Shown here piece by piece: positions 8,578 to 19,284 of a DNA stretch of 64,000 bases; the first letter of the stretch is position 1; the number at the start of each line of letters is the position of its first letter. A model generated the notes under the pieces. The model was not told where the DNA came from, did no database searches, and was given only the letters and a program-made list of their open reading frames with translations. The DNA is from Fusarium oxysporum f. sp. lycopersici 4287 (taxonomy: Eukaryota > Ascomycota > Sordariomycetes > Hypocreales > Nectriaceae): positions 1-64,000 of the forward strand of contig NC_030995.1 of the NCBI RefSeq assembly GCF_000149955.1, given 5' to 3'. The translations under genes and the position numbers were made by a program.

Positions 8578-10142
8578 TTACAATCCAATCTTAAACCCGC
8601 CTGGCCAATACTTCTGAAAAGTCCGAGAAGGATCATACTTGCGAGAGATCTGAAGCAACTTCTGCTTATTCTCCTTTCCATAGCCATCATAAATGTTCTG
8701 GAACCCGGCTGCGTCTCCCATGTAGGTGAAAGGATCATAGATACCAGCCTTCTGGGTAGCATTAGCAATTGCCCAAGTCGTGTCCTCGATCCACTTGAAC
8801 ACAGCATCATTGTGCTCATCGCCACTCCACTCAACAACCTCTGCCCAAGCAATGTACGTGCCCTTCTTCTCGACATCCAATCCCAGAGCATTACCTCCGG
8901 GGTTGTACTTCTTAGAAGCCTTTGTCCAGAGAGATCCTAGAGGCTGCCAGTCGACAGAAATAAGCACGCGGTCCTTAGCGGGGAGGATCTTGTATAAGTC
9001 GGGAAGAGCATCGAGGAAGCCATCGTTCACAATCTGTATGCCCTTGAGTATCTCTTCGTATGTTTTACCCGTAGTGGTGCCGGCGATGAACTGGTCGTTG
9101 ATCTTGGGAGTGACAAGCTGGCCAGTCTCATCCGAGAATTGAGCAAGAGTCTTTTTCTCGAACGTGTTGGAAATAGCTGGAAGGTCGAAGAATGGCCTGA
9201 AGCACTCAGGTTCCGGGTTCGAATCGCTGTCGTAGAAGAGAATTGCGCCGCCAATAGTTGTCTCCTCGTCGACAGCAATCACCTGAGGAACAATATGTGC
9301 GAGAGGGTCAGTATTGAAGGCCGAGAAATTTGCCACTGCCTGCAGTTCTGTCAGTCCTGATCAAGTAATTCCTTTATGGCGTCTCGTACCTTCAAGAACC
9401 CAGGTATATCAGCGACGCTGTAGATACCAGCGTAAATCTGATCCGATGGGAAAGTGGCGAGCTTGAACTTGGTGACGATGCCGAAATTGTTAGATCCACC
9501 CTTCAGAGCCCAAAAGAGATCTGGATGTGACTTTGAAGTGACTGATATGATCTTGCCGCTGGACACCACGAGCTCATACTCGAGTACGTTATCCGCAGCC
9601 CATCCTCGCTGGTTGCCATGGAAATTGATGCCTCCAGCCAGAAGCAGACCCGGTACACCGACTGGAGAAAGACGACCACCCGCAACTGCAAGCTTGTGCT
9701 GGCCTAGATAACGATAAACCTGGCCCCAATCCAAGCCAGGTCCAACCCAAACCGACTTTTTGTCTTTGGCCAATTCGAGAGTTGTCAAATTGGACATGAC
9801 GAATAGCGGACCTCCGTCGATGTTATTAGCGCCTGCAATGGCCATGTGTCCGCCTCCACGCAGACCAAAGGATGTACGACCGGTGCTCATCAATTTGACT
9901 GCCTCAGCAACATGCTTTGCGCTGGTAGGGCGGAAGACGCAAGCTGGCTCTAGGATCTCATTGTTGGACCAGAAATCTTGCGACTCATACACGTAGACTG
10001 TGTCCTTGGAGTAAAAGGTGTTGTCGGGAAAGGCATGCTTGAGTGCATCGCAGCCAGACTCAGTCTTCTTTGCCACGGTCGCAGGCCAGGCTGTCAGCAA
10101 TAGCAAGCTGAGGACCGTGCTGCTCAGCATGACGAACAGCAT
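8578..10142 (-). CDS. Secreted BBE-like FAD-linked oxidase
   Basis: Two exons (10142-9390 and 9339-8578) give 504 residues, the usual size of fungal berberine-bridge-enzyme-like oxidases. A signal peptide is evident (MLFVMLSSTVLSLLLLTAWP, cleaved near residue 24). In the FAD-binding PCMH domain GLRGGGHM places the His for 8-alpha-histidyl FAD at about residue 99. The later motif reads GWAADNV, where bicovalent members have Cys (GWACDNV-like), so flavin attachment is probably single. The C terminus has the BBE signature with KYDPSRTFQKYWPGG. Such enzymes oxidise alcohols, sugars or secondary-metabolite intermediates using O2; the substrate cannot be told. The frame is open upstream to 10292, but only starts at 10142 or 10130 place the signal peptide at the N terminus. 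No cluster partner is adjacent. Confidence 0.9.
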
Positions 10143-10688
10143 AGGATGATTGACAATTGATGAAGAGGATGAATGATGAAGCCCATCGAGTTTGACCGCT
10201 ACAATTGAAATTTTGATGGGATGGCCACGAGCTGGTTGCCGGATTAATTCGCGGACCTGCATGGCCCAGTATTTTAGGTGCTGTAGGTGCATCGGTTCAT
10301 TTACTAGAGATGGGAGGTGATGATCCCTATACAGGACCCAGAGACATGGACATGGAGTCGATGGAAGCCGCTGATTCGATAACTTACGGGCCTAGTCAGC
10401 CTCGGTAAATATTCAGCCCTACCCTATTGGTTACTGACAGCATTCAACTGAACAATCGGAAAACGGGCTAGATCAAGACCTGAAGATTACTAGAAATATA
10501 GGAATGGAATCCATATTTTGAGATGGAGACTTCCCTTGAGATGTTATTAGTGGCCAATCTAGCGATTTACTAGAGACGTGTTCCTAGCCTACTACGACTT
10601 TGAAGGAATCCAGAGGCATTTCAAATATCAGCTACTGCTCAGCACACGCCAAGATTCTCATGGAGACAGGGATATGCTCGGCTGTGAT
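10143..10688. other. Upstream region of the FAD oxidase
   Basis: About 545 bp ahead of the oxidase start and before the small secreted candidate's stop. The first 150 bp upstream of the start remain open in the gene's frame but include no plausible start context. No clear TATA box and no other gene. Confidence 0.4.
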
Positions 10689-10942
10689 TTAACGGAAACT
10701 CACCTCTGTCGCCGCAGAATAACTATTTCCAGCACTAGCACCATGGGGCTCGTTGAAGTATATCTCAGGCCAATAGGTTGCAGACTTGGTTTCTTTGCAT
10801 ACTCCACTACCAGACATCTAACCATTGATCCAGGAATAGCGAAAGCGTGTCTATTAGTTCCTCCAGAAGGAGAGAAGAAAGCAGGTCCTTGGGCAGTTAG
10901 TATCGAGAAAACCAAGAAGGATACAAGAATAATGGATTTCAT
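10689..10942 (-). CDS. Possible small secreted protein (uncertain model)
   Basis: An ATG at 10942 starts a hydrophobic signal-like leader (MKSIILVSFLVFSILTAQG) followed by about 20 polar residues. Further on, the best protein-like reading is in another frame (YWPEIYFNEPHGASAG, then NSYSAATE and a stop at 10689-10691). Joining the two needs either an intron of only 38 nt (10822-10785, GT...AG) or a frameshift; the straight frame instead continues to an unconvincing end. If real, the product is about 70 residues, secreted, without cysteines. I do not recognise it. It could be a decayed effector-like gene or chance. Confidence 0.3.
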
Positions 10943-12248
10943 TTTATCTTGCCTGAAATCAGCAAGACAAGCAATATACTTCATGTAATAAGAAATATTA
11001 GGCTGGTTGACAATTTCATCTAGCGACAAGAACAGATACTTCCGCTGCTTTGTGACCTCTTTATCTGGGCAGAGATATTGATTGATCTGTTTCAGCATAT
11101 AAACCACATCAAGTCTTGGCATCTAGGGTAGGGAAGATTAAACAGGCAGGGCGTAAGCACAAGTTCGTTGGTGCGCTGATCACGCTCCACAACACCTCAG
11201 ACAGCGCAGGGATTATCGCTCCATGATTGTCATCTACAATTTTTCGATTCACGAGTACGGGAATTGATTGCAGTCCGCTCAGGCAGGTTTTCAATTCAGA
11301 ATTTTTTCCATCGGGTCAAGAGTATATTGTTAATTTCTATTTTGTAGCAGTTACAGTCAATTTCCAGACCTGAGCCCTATCAAGAGCTTCGCCCGTTTCA
11401 CACTCGCCCGCTTCACCCTCGGCCGGCCACACAAACCTTTGATTTCGGGATTTGAATTGCAAAAGGTGTGCGGGCAATCCACCGTCGCGCATCAAATTGC
11501 GCTACAATTTCTCTCGATCTCCCTTAATTTTAGATAGTACCCTGATGTTGTGCGCACACCGACATAAATTGCGACCTTGTGTGTGTTGCATATCACACAC
11601 CTTCATCGCAACGGCCTCAAATGAGGCCAAGGACCAATTGAAGATCAGCGCCATACTGGCTCGAGTGGAGCTGTCAAAAGGGCTTTCAACCTCTGAAGTC
11701 CAATGGAATTCCGTATTACTGGGAAATAATTTATCAGTTGGTAGACTTGTATCATATGTCCTCACATACTTACTGGTGGCTTACAAGGGGGTGTAGCCAC
11801 ATTGCGTGACGGAGCCCTGAGTGATTCTCAACACTCTTTGGTCACGGAGAATCTTAGTAGTCAAAGGCATAAAACGTGATCAAAATAGTTTAAGATGCTG
11901 TAAATAATGAAGAGTTACGTCTTGTGTGGCGGTGGAATATTGGCTGTCTTTTGTCGAACCAATCCCAGGGCATAAGCTCAATGTCATGAGAAAGAGGTTC
12001 ATGTTATCAGAGACATGCAGGAAGTACAGCTAGCGAATTCCCAGCCCTCAAACCCTATTCTGGATTGACACGTCAATTGAGGGACATGCTTTTGACTATG
12101 GCTGATATGCATATAAGGCCCATTCGTCTTCTCTGCTCCTCCCCAGAGTCCCAACACTGGCTAAATCACAGCTTATTCCTTTCCCCGACTGTACCTAACC
12201 TATACCTGTCCTCTTTACAACCGGACTCGTGCCTTTTCAGTTGCTATC
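10943..12248. other. Long spacer with a promoter at its right end
   Basis: About 1.3 kb with no gene I can support; short frames on both strands lack motifs. The last 150 bp look like a promoter and leader for the small gene at 12249: a TATA-like ATATGCATATAAGG near 12105-12118 followed by about 110 bp of strongly pyrimidine-rich sequence (TCCTTTCCCCGACTG and similar), typical of expressed fungal genes. Confidence 0.45.
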
Positions 12249-12542
12249 ATGCCATCCAAGTTGTAACTCACCCGTCTAACACTCTCTTGATGCCGTTCTA
12301 TAGAGGACGCCATACTGACTGACATGAATTGAAGAACCAATCCTGAGTGCCCCGCTGAGGCAACCAATGAATCAATTCAGCCGCCGCCTCGCCAAGATAG
12401 TGAGGCCACTACCGATCCCGACAATGCGACAACTGCTGGTCATCCTTGCATGACAGTCGCTGAAAAGGCAGAAAGACAGGAACAAGACCTTGCAGGTATT
12501 GGATCTCGCTTCGACAACGATGAGATTAATGACCGCGAGTAG
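12249..12542 (+). CDS. Small hydrophilic two-exon protein
   Basis: Exon 1 (12249-12262) codes MPSKL up to a split codon; a 72 nt intron (GTAACT...CTGAC...AATTGAAG) leads to exon 2 (12335-12542), giving 73 residues in frame. The product is hydrophilic, Pro/Asp/Glu/Thr-rich, with PPPRQDSEATTDPDNATT in the middle and an acidic end (RFDNDEINDRE). There is no signal peptide, cysteine pattern or known domain. The promoter/leader upstream is better than for most small frames here, and the branch site and phase are convincing, which is why it is reported. The donor is non-consensus at position 5, so the model is not certain. Confidence 0.45.
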
Positions 12543-14535
12543 TCATGTTCTGTCTTTGAGAATCTCTGCAATTGGAGTAGCATGGGTTATAGCTAGGAAT
12601 GATGACTACTGAATTGAGGTTATTCTTATCTTTGCATATACTAAACTTAAATAATACCGGTAACTGGTTGCAGCTCTTATGCAATGGCAAATCCGTAACC
12701 AATATCATATCCCCACTAATTATTATTAATTATTTTTAGCAAGTTCAGTGTCCTTTATGTCTTAATTATGATCATAATATATAAATTATACATCCTGCCT
12801 GTCGCCTAAAGCACTAAACATTAACCTAGCTCCTAAAACTGGCTTCGCAATCTTGAAAAGGAGACTAAACAGGAGTCATAAATCTCAGATCGTACTGTTA
12901 TTCTCCAGGAGATGGGTCATTCACTGACTATATATCCTTCTTCATTCTGATAGTCTGCCGGCATTTTCAAGATAATCCGGGCAGTCAGCGTTAGCTCTTA
13001 GCCAGATATAGCTCTAAATAACGCATCTTAGAACGCACTTCAGTTAGGATACTAAATGTCTATTCAATAGGTCAAGGTAACTTTTCAGCTTCTCATCTGA
13101 AACAGATCTCACTGCTAACATTATAATCATCATTCGACCTAATTTAATCTCCAAGATGGTCTAGGGCCTTTCGGCGCTTTGATGTATGTCACTACATACT
13201 GGTGTAGCGCTTTGAACGGAAGTTAATAAAAAATCCTCTTCAAACTCTATACGAAGAGACCTAAAGCTATCTGGTTTTATAAGAAGCTTTGTCTACTTCT
13301 GAAGGTCTGAAAACAGCCTTATGATGGGTTGACCTGAAGGTAAGGAAAGAGCGCTATAGACTTGGGGTATTAGAGTTGTTAATCAGGATTATGGAGTGAT
13401 ACTGAGTGATACTTTCTTCCACGGAAGACGAAATGTACCTCATACATGATTAAACTAAGGTCTATATGGCCTGAATATGATATGCATATCTTTAGTTAAA
13501 AAGTAAACTTTATTTAAAGTAAAAATAAATCAGGAACTAATCTCCCTACAGAGACCTAGGCTTAACGCTCTCCAAAGTTAGTGTGACCCTTCCAAACAAG
13601 CCCTTCTTCTTGTTAATAGGCAACTTATTAATCGTAGTCTCCCTGACAATTATTATTTGCATTAACAGCCTGCTGATGATTAAGTTAATATGGGAAGTTT
13701 TATAGCGCTAGTAAGATATGGGTGTTGCAATAATTAAAATAAGTAAGTATTAATGATTAGCGTTTCAGGCGCTATAGTAGCTATAGTAAGTCTAAAATAG
13801 GTAAGAATATAAAAGAAATACTTGCAAATTAATTAATACTAATATTAATATTAATATATAAACTCGTGGTATTAGTAGGTATGCAGTGAATTCGCTTTGA
13901 GGTTATTTTCATTAATGGTTATTAGGTGACAGGGTTTGCGAACATGAATTAGTCTGCCATAACTAACCAGAGCGTGTTCTTGACTTATTAAGTTCAGCAA
14001 TAGCTGTAGCCATATGTCTAGCCGCTATGAGTTAAGACTCTTTTAGTAAAAGGGGCGACCCTGGTCAGGTCTGGAGGTACCCTAGGCAGCATAACACGGC
14101 TAGGAAATAACATGGCGTTAGTAGGGGCATAACAGGCGTCAAGTGAAAGAGGATTTCAGTAGAAGGGTTAATTATAATTAGATAGAAATCAATAGAATAT
14201 ATTAAGTAGGAAGTTTAAATATCAACAGATATATAAAGAAGAAAAATAAAGAAGAAAAGAGAAGAAAGAAAAAAGGAAAAGAAAGTTAAAAAAAAAAAAA
14301 AGTAAAATAAATAAGTAAATAATAATAACTATCTATAGGAATATAAATTTAGGGCTTCCTATATTCTTCATAGATTAATAAAAATATATAATCCTATAGT
14401 AATACCTATTATAGGTCTTAATAGCTTCTATTATAATACTAATTACCGGGTTATAATCTGCTGCCTCTGCAGAATATACCTAGTTCTAAAATAAATAAGC
14501 TAAAAAAGTCACCTATCAGTGCACAGGCTCTGAAG
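12543..14535. other. Gene-free, progressively AT-rich tract
   Basis: Two kilobases with no supportable gene. 12543-13480 is of mixed composition with many stops in all frames; it holds a short interrupted inverted repeat at 13174-13210 (GCGCT...GTATGT-cact-ACATAC...AGCGC). From about 13480 to 14480 it is AT-rich with purine runs (14225-14310) and TpA-rich strings, in the style of RIP-altered repeats. The element of origin cannot be named. Confidence 0.5.
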
Positions 14536-14790
14536 TCATGGACCATTGACGTTGATACCCATAACGAGGTTCCAATCATTATCATCCAACAGCGCCATTA
14601 GCTTCTGACCATGAAACTTGCCAACATTTCCCGCAGAATTAACCGCGCCATCAAGAGGGCCGAACTTCCTCACGGCACCTTCGATCCAACCATAGGGGCG
14701 TTATTTCAAAGCTTGCGTGCCGTATTCCCGACTTAACTCGCTGCAGATCTTGCGGACATTTCTTTGTGCGTGCGATCTTTTGCACGGACT
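14536..14790 (-). pseudogene. Short-chain dehydrogenase/reductase relic
   Basis: On the minus strand a frame reads WIEGAVRKFGPLDGAVNSAG, then NVGKFHGQ and DDNDWNLVMGINVNGP before a TGA at 14538-14536. This is the classical SDR middle: the helix before beta-4, the NNAG-type motif (here NSAG) and the D-W-x6-N-V-x-G stretch. Upstream in the same frame a TAA interrupts, and neither the TGxxxGxG cofactor loop nor the catalytic Ser-Tyr-Lys region is present. It is therefore a fragment of about 55 recognisable residues of an NAD(P)-dependent oxidoreductase gene, beside AT-rich repeat DNA. Confidence 0.65.
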
Positions 14791-15068
14791 AGACTAACTG
14801 CGGGATCATCACCATCTCGGTCTTGATGAAAATGACATTTATTCATTATTAACAATAGACGAATATTCTCACGTAATGATCATCTTGCACTATCAAGCTC
14901 ACAACAAGAATCGTGCCGTGATACCCGTATTGCCCCAAGTTACCCCATGGGCCCCCGTGTTCTACTAGTTCTCCGGGGCTGGTATATAAACAAACCATGA
15001 ATCCAGAATGAGAGAAACCAGTCAAGCCATGAATTTGCTGTTGTTCTTTCCTTCTCTTTGCTGGCAAA

Positions 15069-16640
15069 ATGGGCACTTCTTACAATTCTTTCCTCAATCT
15101 TCGAGGCCGCGCCTTGCGCCAAGCTCAAATCGGCCTCATTGCTGCGCCAGCGTTCATTTTATTTGGCTACAATCAGGCTGGTATAGGCCCATTAGCGACA
15201 CTACAGAGCTTCGTTCATATCTTCCCCGACGTAGACACTGTCAACACGACCGGATCACTCAAATCTCATGACTCAACCAGCAAAGGAGCTGTGATAGCTT
15301 CTTTCCAGATCGGTGCCTTGATAGGCTCTTTGTCTTGTCTCTTTCTCGGAGATCAGCTCGGTAGACGAAAAACAATATTCCTGGCCGCCGTTCTTACGAT
15401 AATTGGACAGATTCTCCAGGTAGCGGCTTATCACTTGGTTCAGTTCGTTGTCGGCCGTATTATACTCGGAATAGGAATTGGTGAGATCAGCGTCGTGGTA
15501 CCCATTTGGCTTTCAGAATGCTCACCGGCATCGCATCGTGGAAGAGATGTGGTGGCCGCTGGGATATTCATGTGTCTCGGCTATGCCTTGTGCAACTGGA
15601 TCGACTACGGGTTCTACAACCTGCCGACATCAACCTTGCAGTGGCGGCTACCGCTGGCTGTGTCTATGCCGCTTTCATGTCTAATTCTGGGAGTCATCAT
15701 GTTCATGCCCGAATCTCCAAGATGGCTGGTCCAAGTAAACCAGGCAGAGAAGGCCACCGCCACATTGATGGCACTTAAGAATCGTTCCGAGATCGACGAA
15801 GCCATCAGCACCGAGATCGCGCAAATTGAATCGTCACTCGAGAATGCTCGACAGGAGCGAATCTCTCTGATGAGCATATTCTCCAAGAACAAAGAGAAAC
15901 TTGGTTATCGCTTTTTTCTGTGTATATTTCTACAGTTTGTGCAGCAAATGTGCGGCGGAAATCTCATCTCAACCTACGCATCGACTATTTTTCAAGACAA
16001 CCTCAGCCTTGGCGTAAGCCTTTCTAAGATTCTGGCAGCGTGTGCTCTGACCTGGAAGTTCCTCAGCTGTTTCGTCAGCTATATTGCAATCGACAGATGG
16101 GGCCGCCGTGCGGTCTTTATGATTAGTGGAGCTGGCATGTCTATGTGTATGACCTGTTTGGCTATTTGTACCAGTTTTCCCTCCTCGTCACACTCGGCCT
16201 CGATCGCTTCAGCTTTTTTCATCTTCCTTTTCAACTCATTCTATCCGATCGGATTCCTTGGAGCCAACTTTCTATACTGTAGTGAGGTTGCGCCTGTTAG
16301 GTTGCGAGTGGCTATGAACTCGGTCTCCACGGCCAACCACTGGCTGTGGAATTTCGTTGTCACGATGGTCACGCCAGTCGCCATCGAAAACATTGGCTAC
16401 CGGTATTATATCATGTATGCCATCATATCAGCTTCGATACCCATCGTCGTCTTCTTCTTCTATCCGGAGACCATGAATCGCAACCTTGAAGCGCTCAATA
16501 ATACCTTCGTAGAAGCGTGCACGGTCTTCGAGGTGGTTTTGATGGCTCGCAAGATGCCTACCCAGGAAATAGAGGATGGTTTATTCGATGGGAGTGCGCA
16601 GGACGGCAAGAAGAATCTGGAAGAAAAGGAATACGCATGA
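15069..16640 (+). CDS. MFS sugar porter (hexose transporter-like)
   Basis: An intron-free 523-residue protein with the sugar-porter layout: twelve hydrophobic segments, GDQLGRRKT in the first cytoplasmic loop, PESPRWLVQ after segment 6, QQMCGGN in segment 7, DRWGRRAV in the loop between segments 8 and 9, and PETMNRNLE after segment 12 (usual form PETKGxxLE, so the Lys-Gly is replaced). It should import a hexose or related sugar across the plasma membrane by proton symport or facilitated diffusion. The start at 15069 gives a short cytoplasmic N terminus. Downstream neighbours are an NmrA-like gene and a Zn2Cys6 regulator on the same strand; whether they form a catabolic group is only inference. 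The C-terminal tail is short and acidic. Confidence 0.9.
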   Translation: MGTSYNSFLNLRGRALRQAQIGLIAAPAFILFGYNQAGIGPLATLQSFVHIFPDVDTVNTTGSLKSHDSTSKGAVIASFQIGALIGSLSCLFLGDQLGRRKTIFLAAVLTIIGQILQVAAYHLVQFVVGRIILGIGIGEISVVVPIWLSECSPASHRGRDVVAAGIFMCLGYALCNWIDYGFYNLPTSTLQWRLPLAVSMPLSCLILGVIMFMPESPRWLVQVNQAEKATATLMALKNRSEIDEAISTEIAQIESSLENARQERISLMSIFSKNKEKLGYRFFLCIFLQFVQQMCGGNLISTYASTIFQDNLSLGVSLSKILAACALTWKFLSCFVSYIAIDRWGRRAVFMISGAGMSMCMTCLAICTSFPSSSHSASIASAFFIFLFNSFYPIGFLGANFLYCSEVAPVRLRVAMNSVSTANHWLWNFVVTMVTPVAIENIGYRYYIMYAIISASIPIVVFFFYPETMNRNLEALNNTFVEACTVFEVVLMARKMPTQEIEDGLFDGSAQDGKKNLEEKEYA

Positions 16641-17640
16641 ACAGCCCACAAATTTCAACAGCATCCAGCTTATAACGACATACCAAGATGCAAGCGTTTT
16701 GCACCAAGCTCTTCTCAGCCTGGCGTACATGGTTCCTGGGTTGGTTACATTTTCAACCGCCTCATTGTTATCACACAGTTCTACACGGGTTTCGCACCCG
16801 TCGACTATCAGTCTATGACTAGGTAGTGGGAGACCAACCTCACGCACATGATCGGAGAGGAGAGGATGGAAAGACAAACTTGGCCGACTTAGAAGAGTGT
16901 TCGCAAGATCTTTTGTTAAGCGAGCGGCATAGCGATAGCCTTTAAATAATGAAAAGACTGGAAAGGCCTGAAGGGGGTTGTTTAAGTGACTCGGCAGTTT
17001 GATGTAGGTTAGGTAACGCCACTTGGCCGATTGCTCCATGACCCATTTCGGATTTACGCATCGATTCGCATCAACAAGTATAACGTGACCAAGACCAGAT
17101 GGTAATTGCATATTATACTGACTTGACATGCGCGTGGAATGGCAGTAGGGAATACCTCCCCGGATCTCTGCATGTTTTTGATGTCCCTTAATGTTAAGTG
17201 CCAGCGAGTTTTCTTCATAAATATCCCTGAGGGATTGCTATTATTATGTTATGCTTCTCAGTTTCACCCAAGCTGAATAACATTGTAAGCCAGATGTGTT
17301 ATTTGCAATTAAGACTTGTGGCTGAGAGCTTATATCACCAGAAAGGACTGAGATGCTTCGGGGCCCTCCATGCTTTTTGCCTCCACTGTTGGCCCCACCT
17401 GAGACGTCCGTAGCTTCGCGCTAAAGGGTCGGCATCCATCGGACACCGACCCTGACAAAGATCCACCGCCAAGCACCGACGACGTTTGCAGAGATGACAA
17501 ACAAATGTTCCGGACTTGAGCGCGTCCCTCGTACAGAACCGACTCCGCACAGATGGAATGCGGCTTCTACTGATTTCCAATGCCCGCTTCTTCCTGCTCG
17601 ATGCAATCAGCGAAACCCAGTCGAACAATTCATTAGACGA
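16641..17640. other. Spacer between porter and NmrA-like gene
   Basis: About 1 kb with no supportable gene. Minus-strand open frames at 16581-17129 and 17335-17628 lack motifs and overlap the porter end or promoter DNA. Positions 17291-17336 share a 46 bp word with 35989-36034 (see the repeat entry). The last 160 bp are promoter-like. Confidence 0.45.
17291..17336. repeat. 46 bp word repeated at 35989-36034
   Basis: AGATGTGTTATTTGCA, then a variable part, then TGTGGCTGAGAGCTTATATCA occurs here and at about 35989-36034 in the same orientation. The copies differ by a few A/G and C/T transitions only, in the style of RIP. Flanks are unrelated, so this is the surviving piece of a dispersed element. 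Confidence 0.6.
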
Positions 17641-17648
17641 AGAATCTT

Positions 17649-17659
17649 CGGTCTGACCG
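17649..17659 (+). promoter_or_regulatory. Palindromic CGG-N5-CCG site
   Basis: CGGTCTGACCG, an inverted CGG pair of the type bound by dimeric Zn2Cys6 regulators, 150 bp upstream of the NmrA-like start at 17809 and overlapping a CCGCGG. The regulator encoded at 19285 is a natural candidate, but which protein binds is unknown. Confidence 0.45.
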
Positions 17660-17692
17660 CGGTGTGACTGAAATGGACTTTCATGGTCCGTC

Positions 17693-17700
17693 TATATAAA
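17693..17700 (+). promoter_or_regulatory. TATA box of the NmrA-like gene
   Basis: TATATAAA about 110 bp before the ATG at 17809, followed by a C/T-rich leader; a convincing core promoter position. Confidence 0.6.
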
Positions 17701-17808
17701 GGCACACGCACCCAGCAACCTGACTGCCAGGACCGACCCATTCGTGATCCTCATTACAGCCTCTCGCTGTGACACTCCCTCCTCTTAATCTCACACATCC
17801 CTTTAGCA

Positions 17809-18777
17809 ATGTCGCGCACTCTCCTCGTCACTGGTGCTACCGGTAAACAAGGCGGTTCTGTAATAGCTGCATTGCTTGCCGCCCAGGCCGATTTCAATAT
17901 TCTCGCCCTTACACGAGACGTCTCATCACCCTCGGCGAAGAAGTTGGCAGCCAGATCCACCAAGATCACACTTCTAGAGGGCAATTTGGATGACACAGAT
18001 GCCGTCTTCAAGAACGCCAGCAAGGTCGCGACTTCGCCTATATGGGGTGTTTTCAGCGTTCAAGTAAGTACATCTCGACTGCTTCGAAACGAATGGACAT
18101 GCTGATTGCTGGAATAGGCCCCTGCAATGAACAAAACGGGACCGATCATCGAAGAGAAGCAAGGCAAAGATCTTGTGGATGCCGCTCTTAAGAACAAGGT
18201 TAAGCATTTCGTCTACTCCTCTGTCGACCGCAACGGACTCAAGTCGATCGAGAACCCCACCGACATTCCCCATTTCATGAGCAAGCACAACGTCGAGCTC
18301 CATTTGTTACGCAGAACTTCTGGGACTGACATGGGCTGGACCATACTCCGCCCCGTCGCATTTATGGAGAACTTTGACGGTGGTCTTGTTGGCAAAATCT
18401 TTGCCTCGTGTTGGAAATTGGTTGTGAAATCTCGACCTCTTCAACTCATTGCGACAGCCGACATTGGAGCATTTGCAGCCAAAGCGTTCACCGATACCAA
18501 TAAATTCGTTGGCAAGAGCATCTCGCTCGCAGGGGATGAGTTGACGTACGATCAGATGGCTGCGGTATTCAAGGAGAAGACTGGGTCAGAGGTGCCCTTG
18601 GCTGCTGGCATCCTGGCAAGGATGACGCTGTGGCTATCGAAGGAAATGGGCACCATGTTTGCCTTCTTTGAAAGAGAAGGGTATGGTGCTGATGTCAAAG
18701 AATTGCGGTGCATGCATCCTGAGCTTAAAACGCTAGGCACTTGGTTGGAAGGAAGCGTATATATGAAGCGCCCATAG
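17809..18777 (+). CDS. NmrA-like NAD(P)-binding protein
   Basis: Two exons (17809-18063, 18118-18777) give 304 residues. The N terminus is the glycine loop of atypical SDRs, LLVTGATGKQGGSV, then a first-shell Arg in LALTRD. VKHFVYSSVDR marks strand 5, as in NmrA/HSCARG proteins. The usual SDR Tyr-x3-Lys is not evident, as is typical of this family, whose members either sense NAD(P)/NAD(P)H balance or act as reductases. WTILRPVAFMENF and the DIGAFAAKAF stretch are family hallmarks. It is cytosolic with no targeting signal. A second family member lies 3 kb away on the other strand with a Zn2Cys6 regulator between. Function beyond nucleotide binding is not determinable. Confidence 0.88.
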
Positions 18778-19284
18778 TCGGTGTTGCTTTTGGTTCACTT
18801 TGGACAGTGTAATCACCCTGCGACTTCATTTCTTTTCTATCATTGCTCACACTACGTGCAGCATTTATCCGCTTATCATGTGTAGTAGTTATAGCATTTT
18901 TTCATAGTCCTTTGAGTTTACAAGCCTCGTCTTTAATTGTCATGGGAATATTCTCTAGTACCGCCTCGATGATGATTCCCTTAGTTATCCTCTTTACGTT
19001 TCTCAGGCAGTAGGATAATCGAGTCAATGAATAGGTCGCGTGCATGACGATATTTGTGCATTGCGCCAACACAACACAGAAACTTTCGAGGTGCGACGTA
19101 AGACCTAAAGTGCCTGGCTTACCTTAGCTTGCTGTGGAGCCAACAAGGCTCGATTATGCCACTCACGTGCCTGGGCGATGGCAAAATCCACAAGCTGGCC
19201 TTTGCGAGCCGTCTGATTCAATCATATCTAGACTTTATCAGCTTCGTATTCCTCATTCTTCAAATCGAGGCAGTGCCTGTCAAT
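18778..19284. other. Spacer before the Zn2Cys6 gene
   Basis: About 500 bp. An open frame extends from 19129 into the regulator, but the first Met with the zinc cluster directly behind it is at 19285; the upstream part lacks protein-like character and probably holds promoter and leader. No other gene. Confidence 0.45.

Noticed and set aside
10143..10292. Upstream extension of the FAD oxidase to an earlier Met
   Set aside because: It would bury the signal peptide 50 residues inside the protein.
16581..17129. 182-codon minus-strand frame
   Set aside because: It overlaps the end of the sugar porter, has no motif or splice structure and reads as low-quality protein.
17335..17628. Minus-strand frame with CHLCKRRR, zinc-finger-like
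   Set aside because: Only one Cys pair, basic low-complexity remainder, and it lies in the promoter of the NmrA-like gene.
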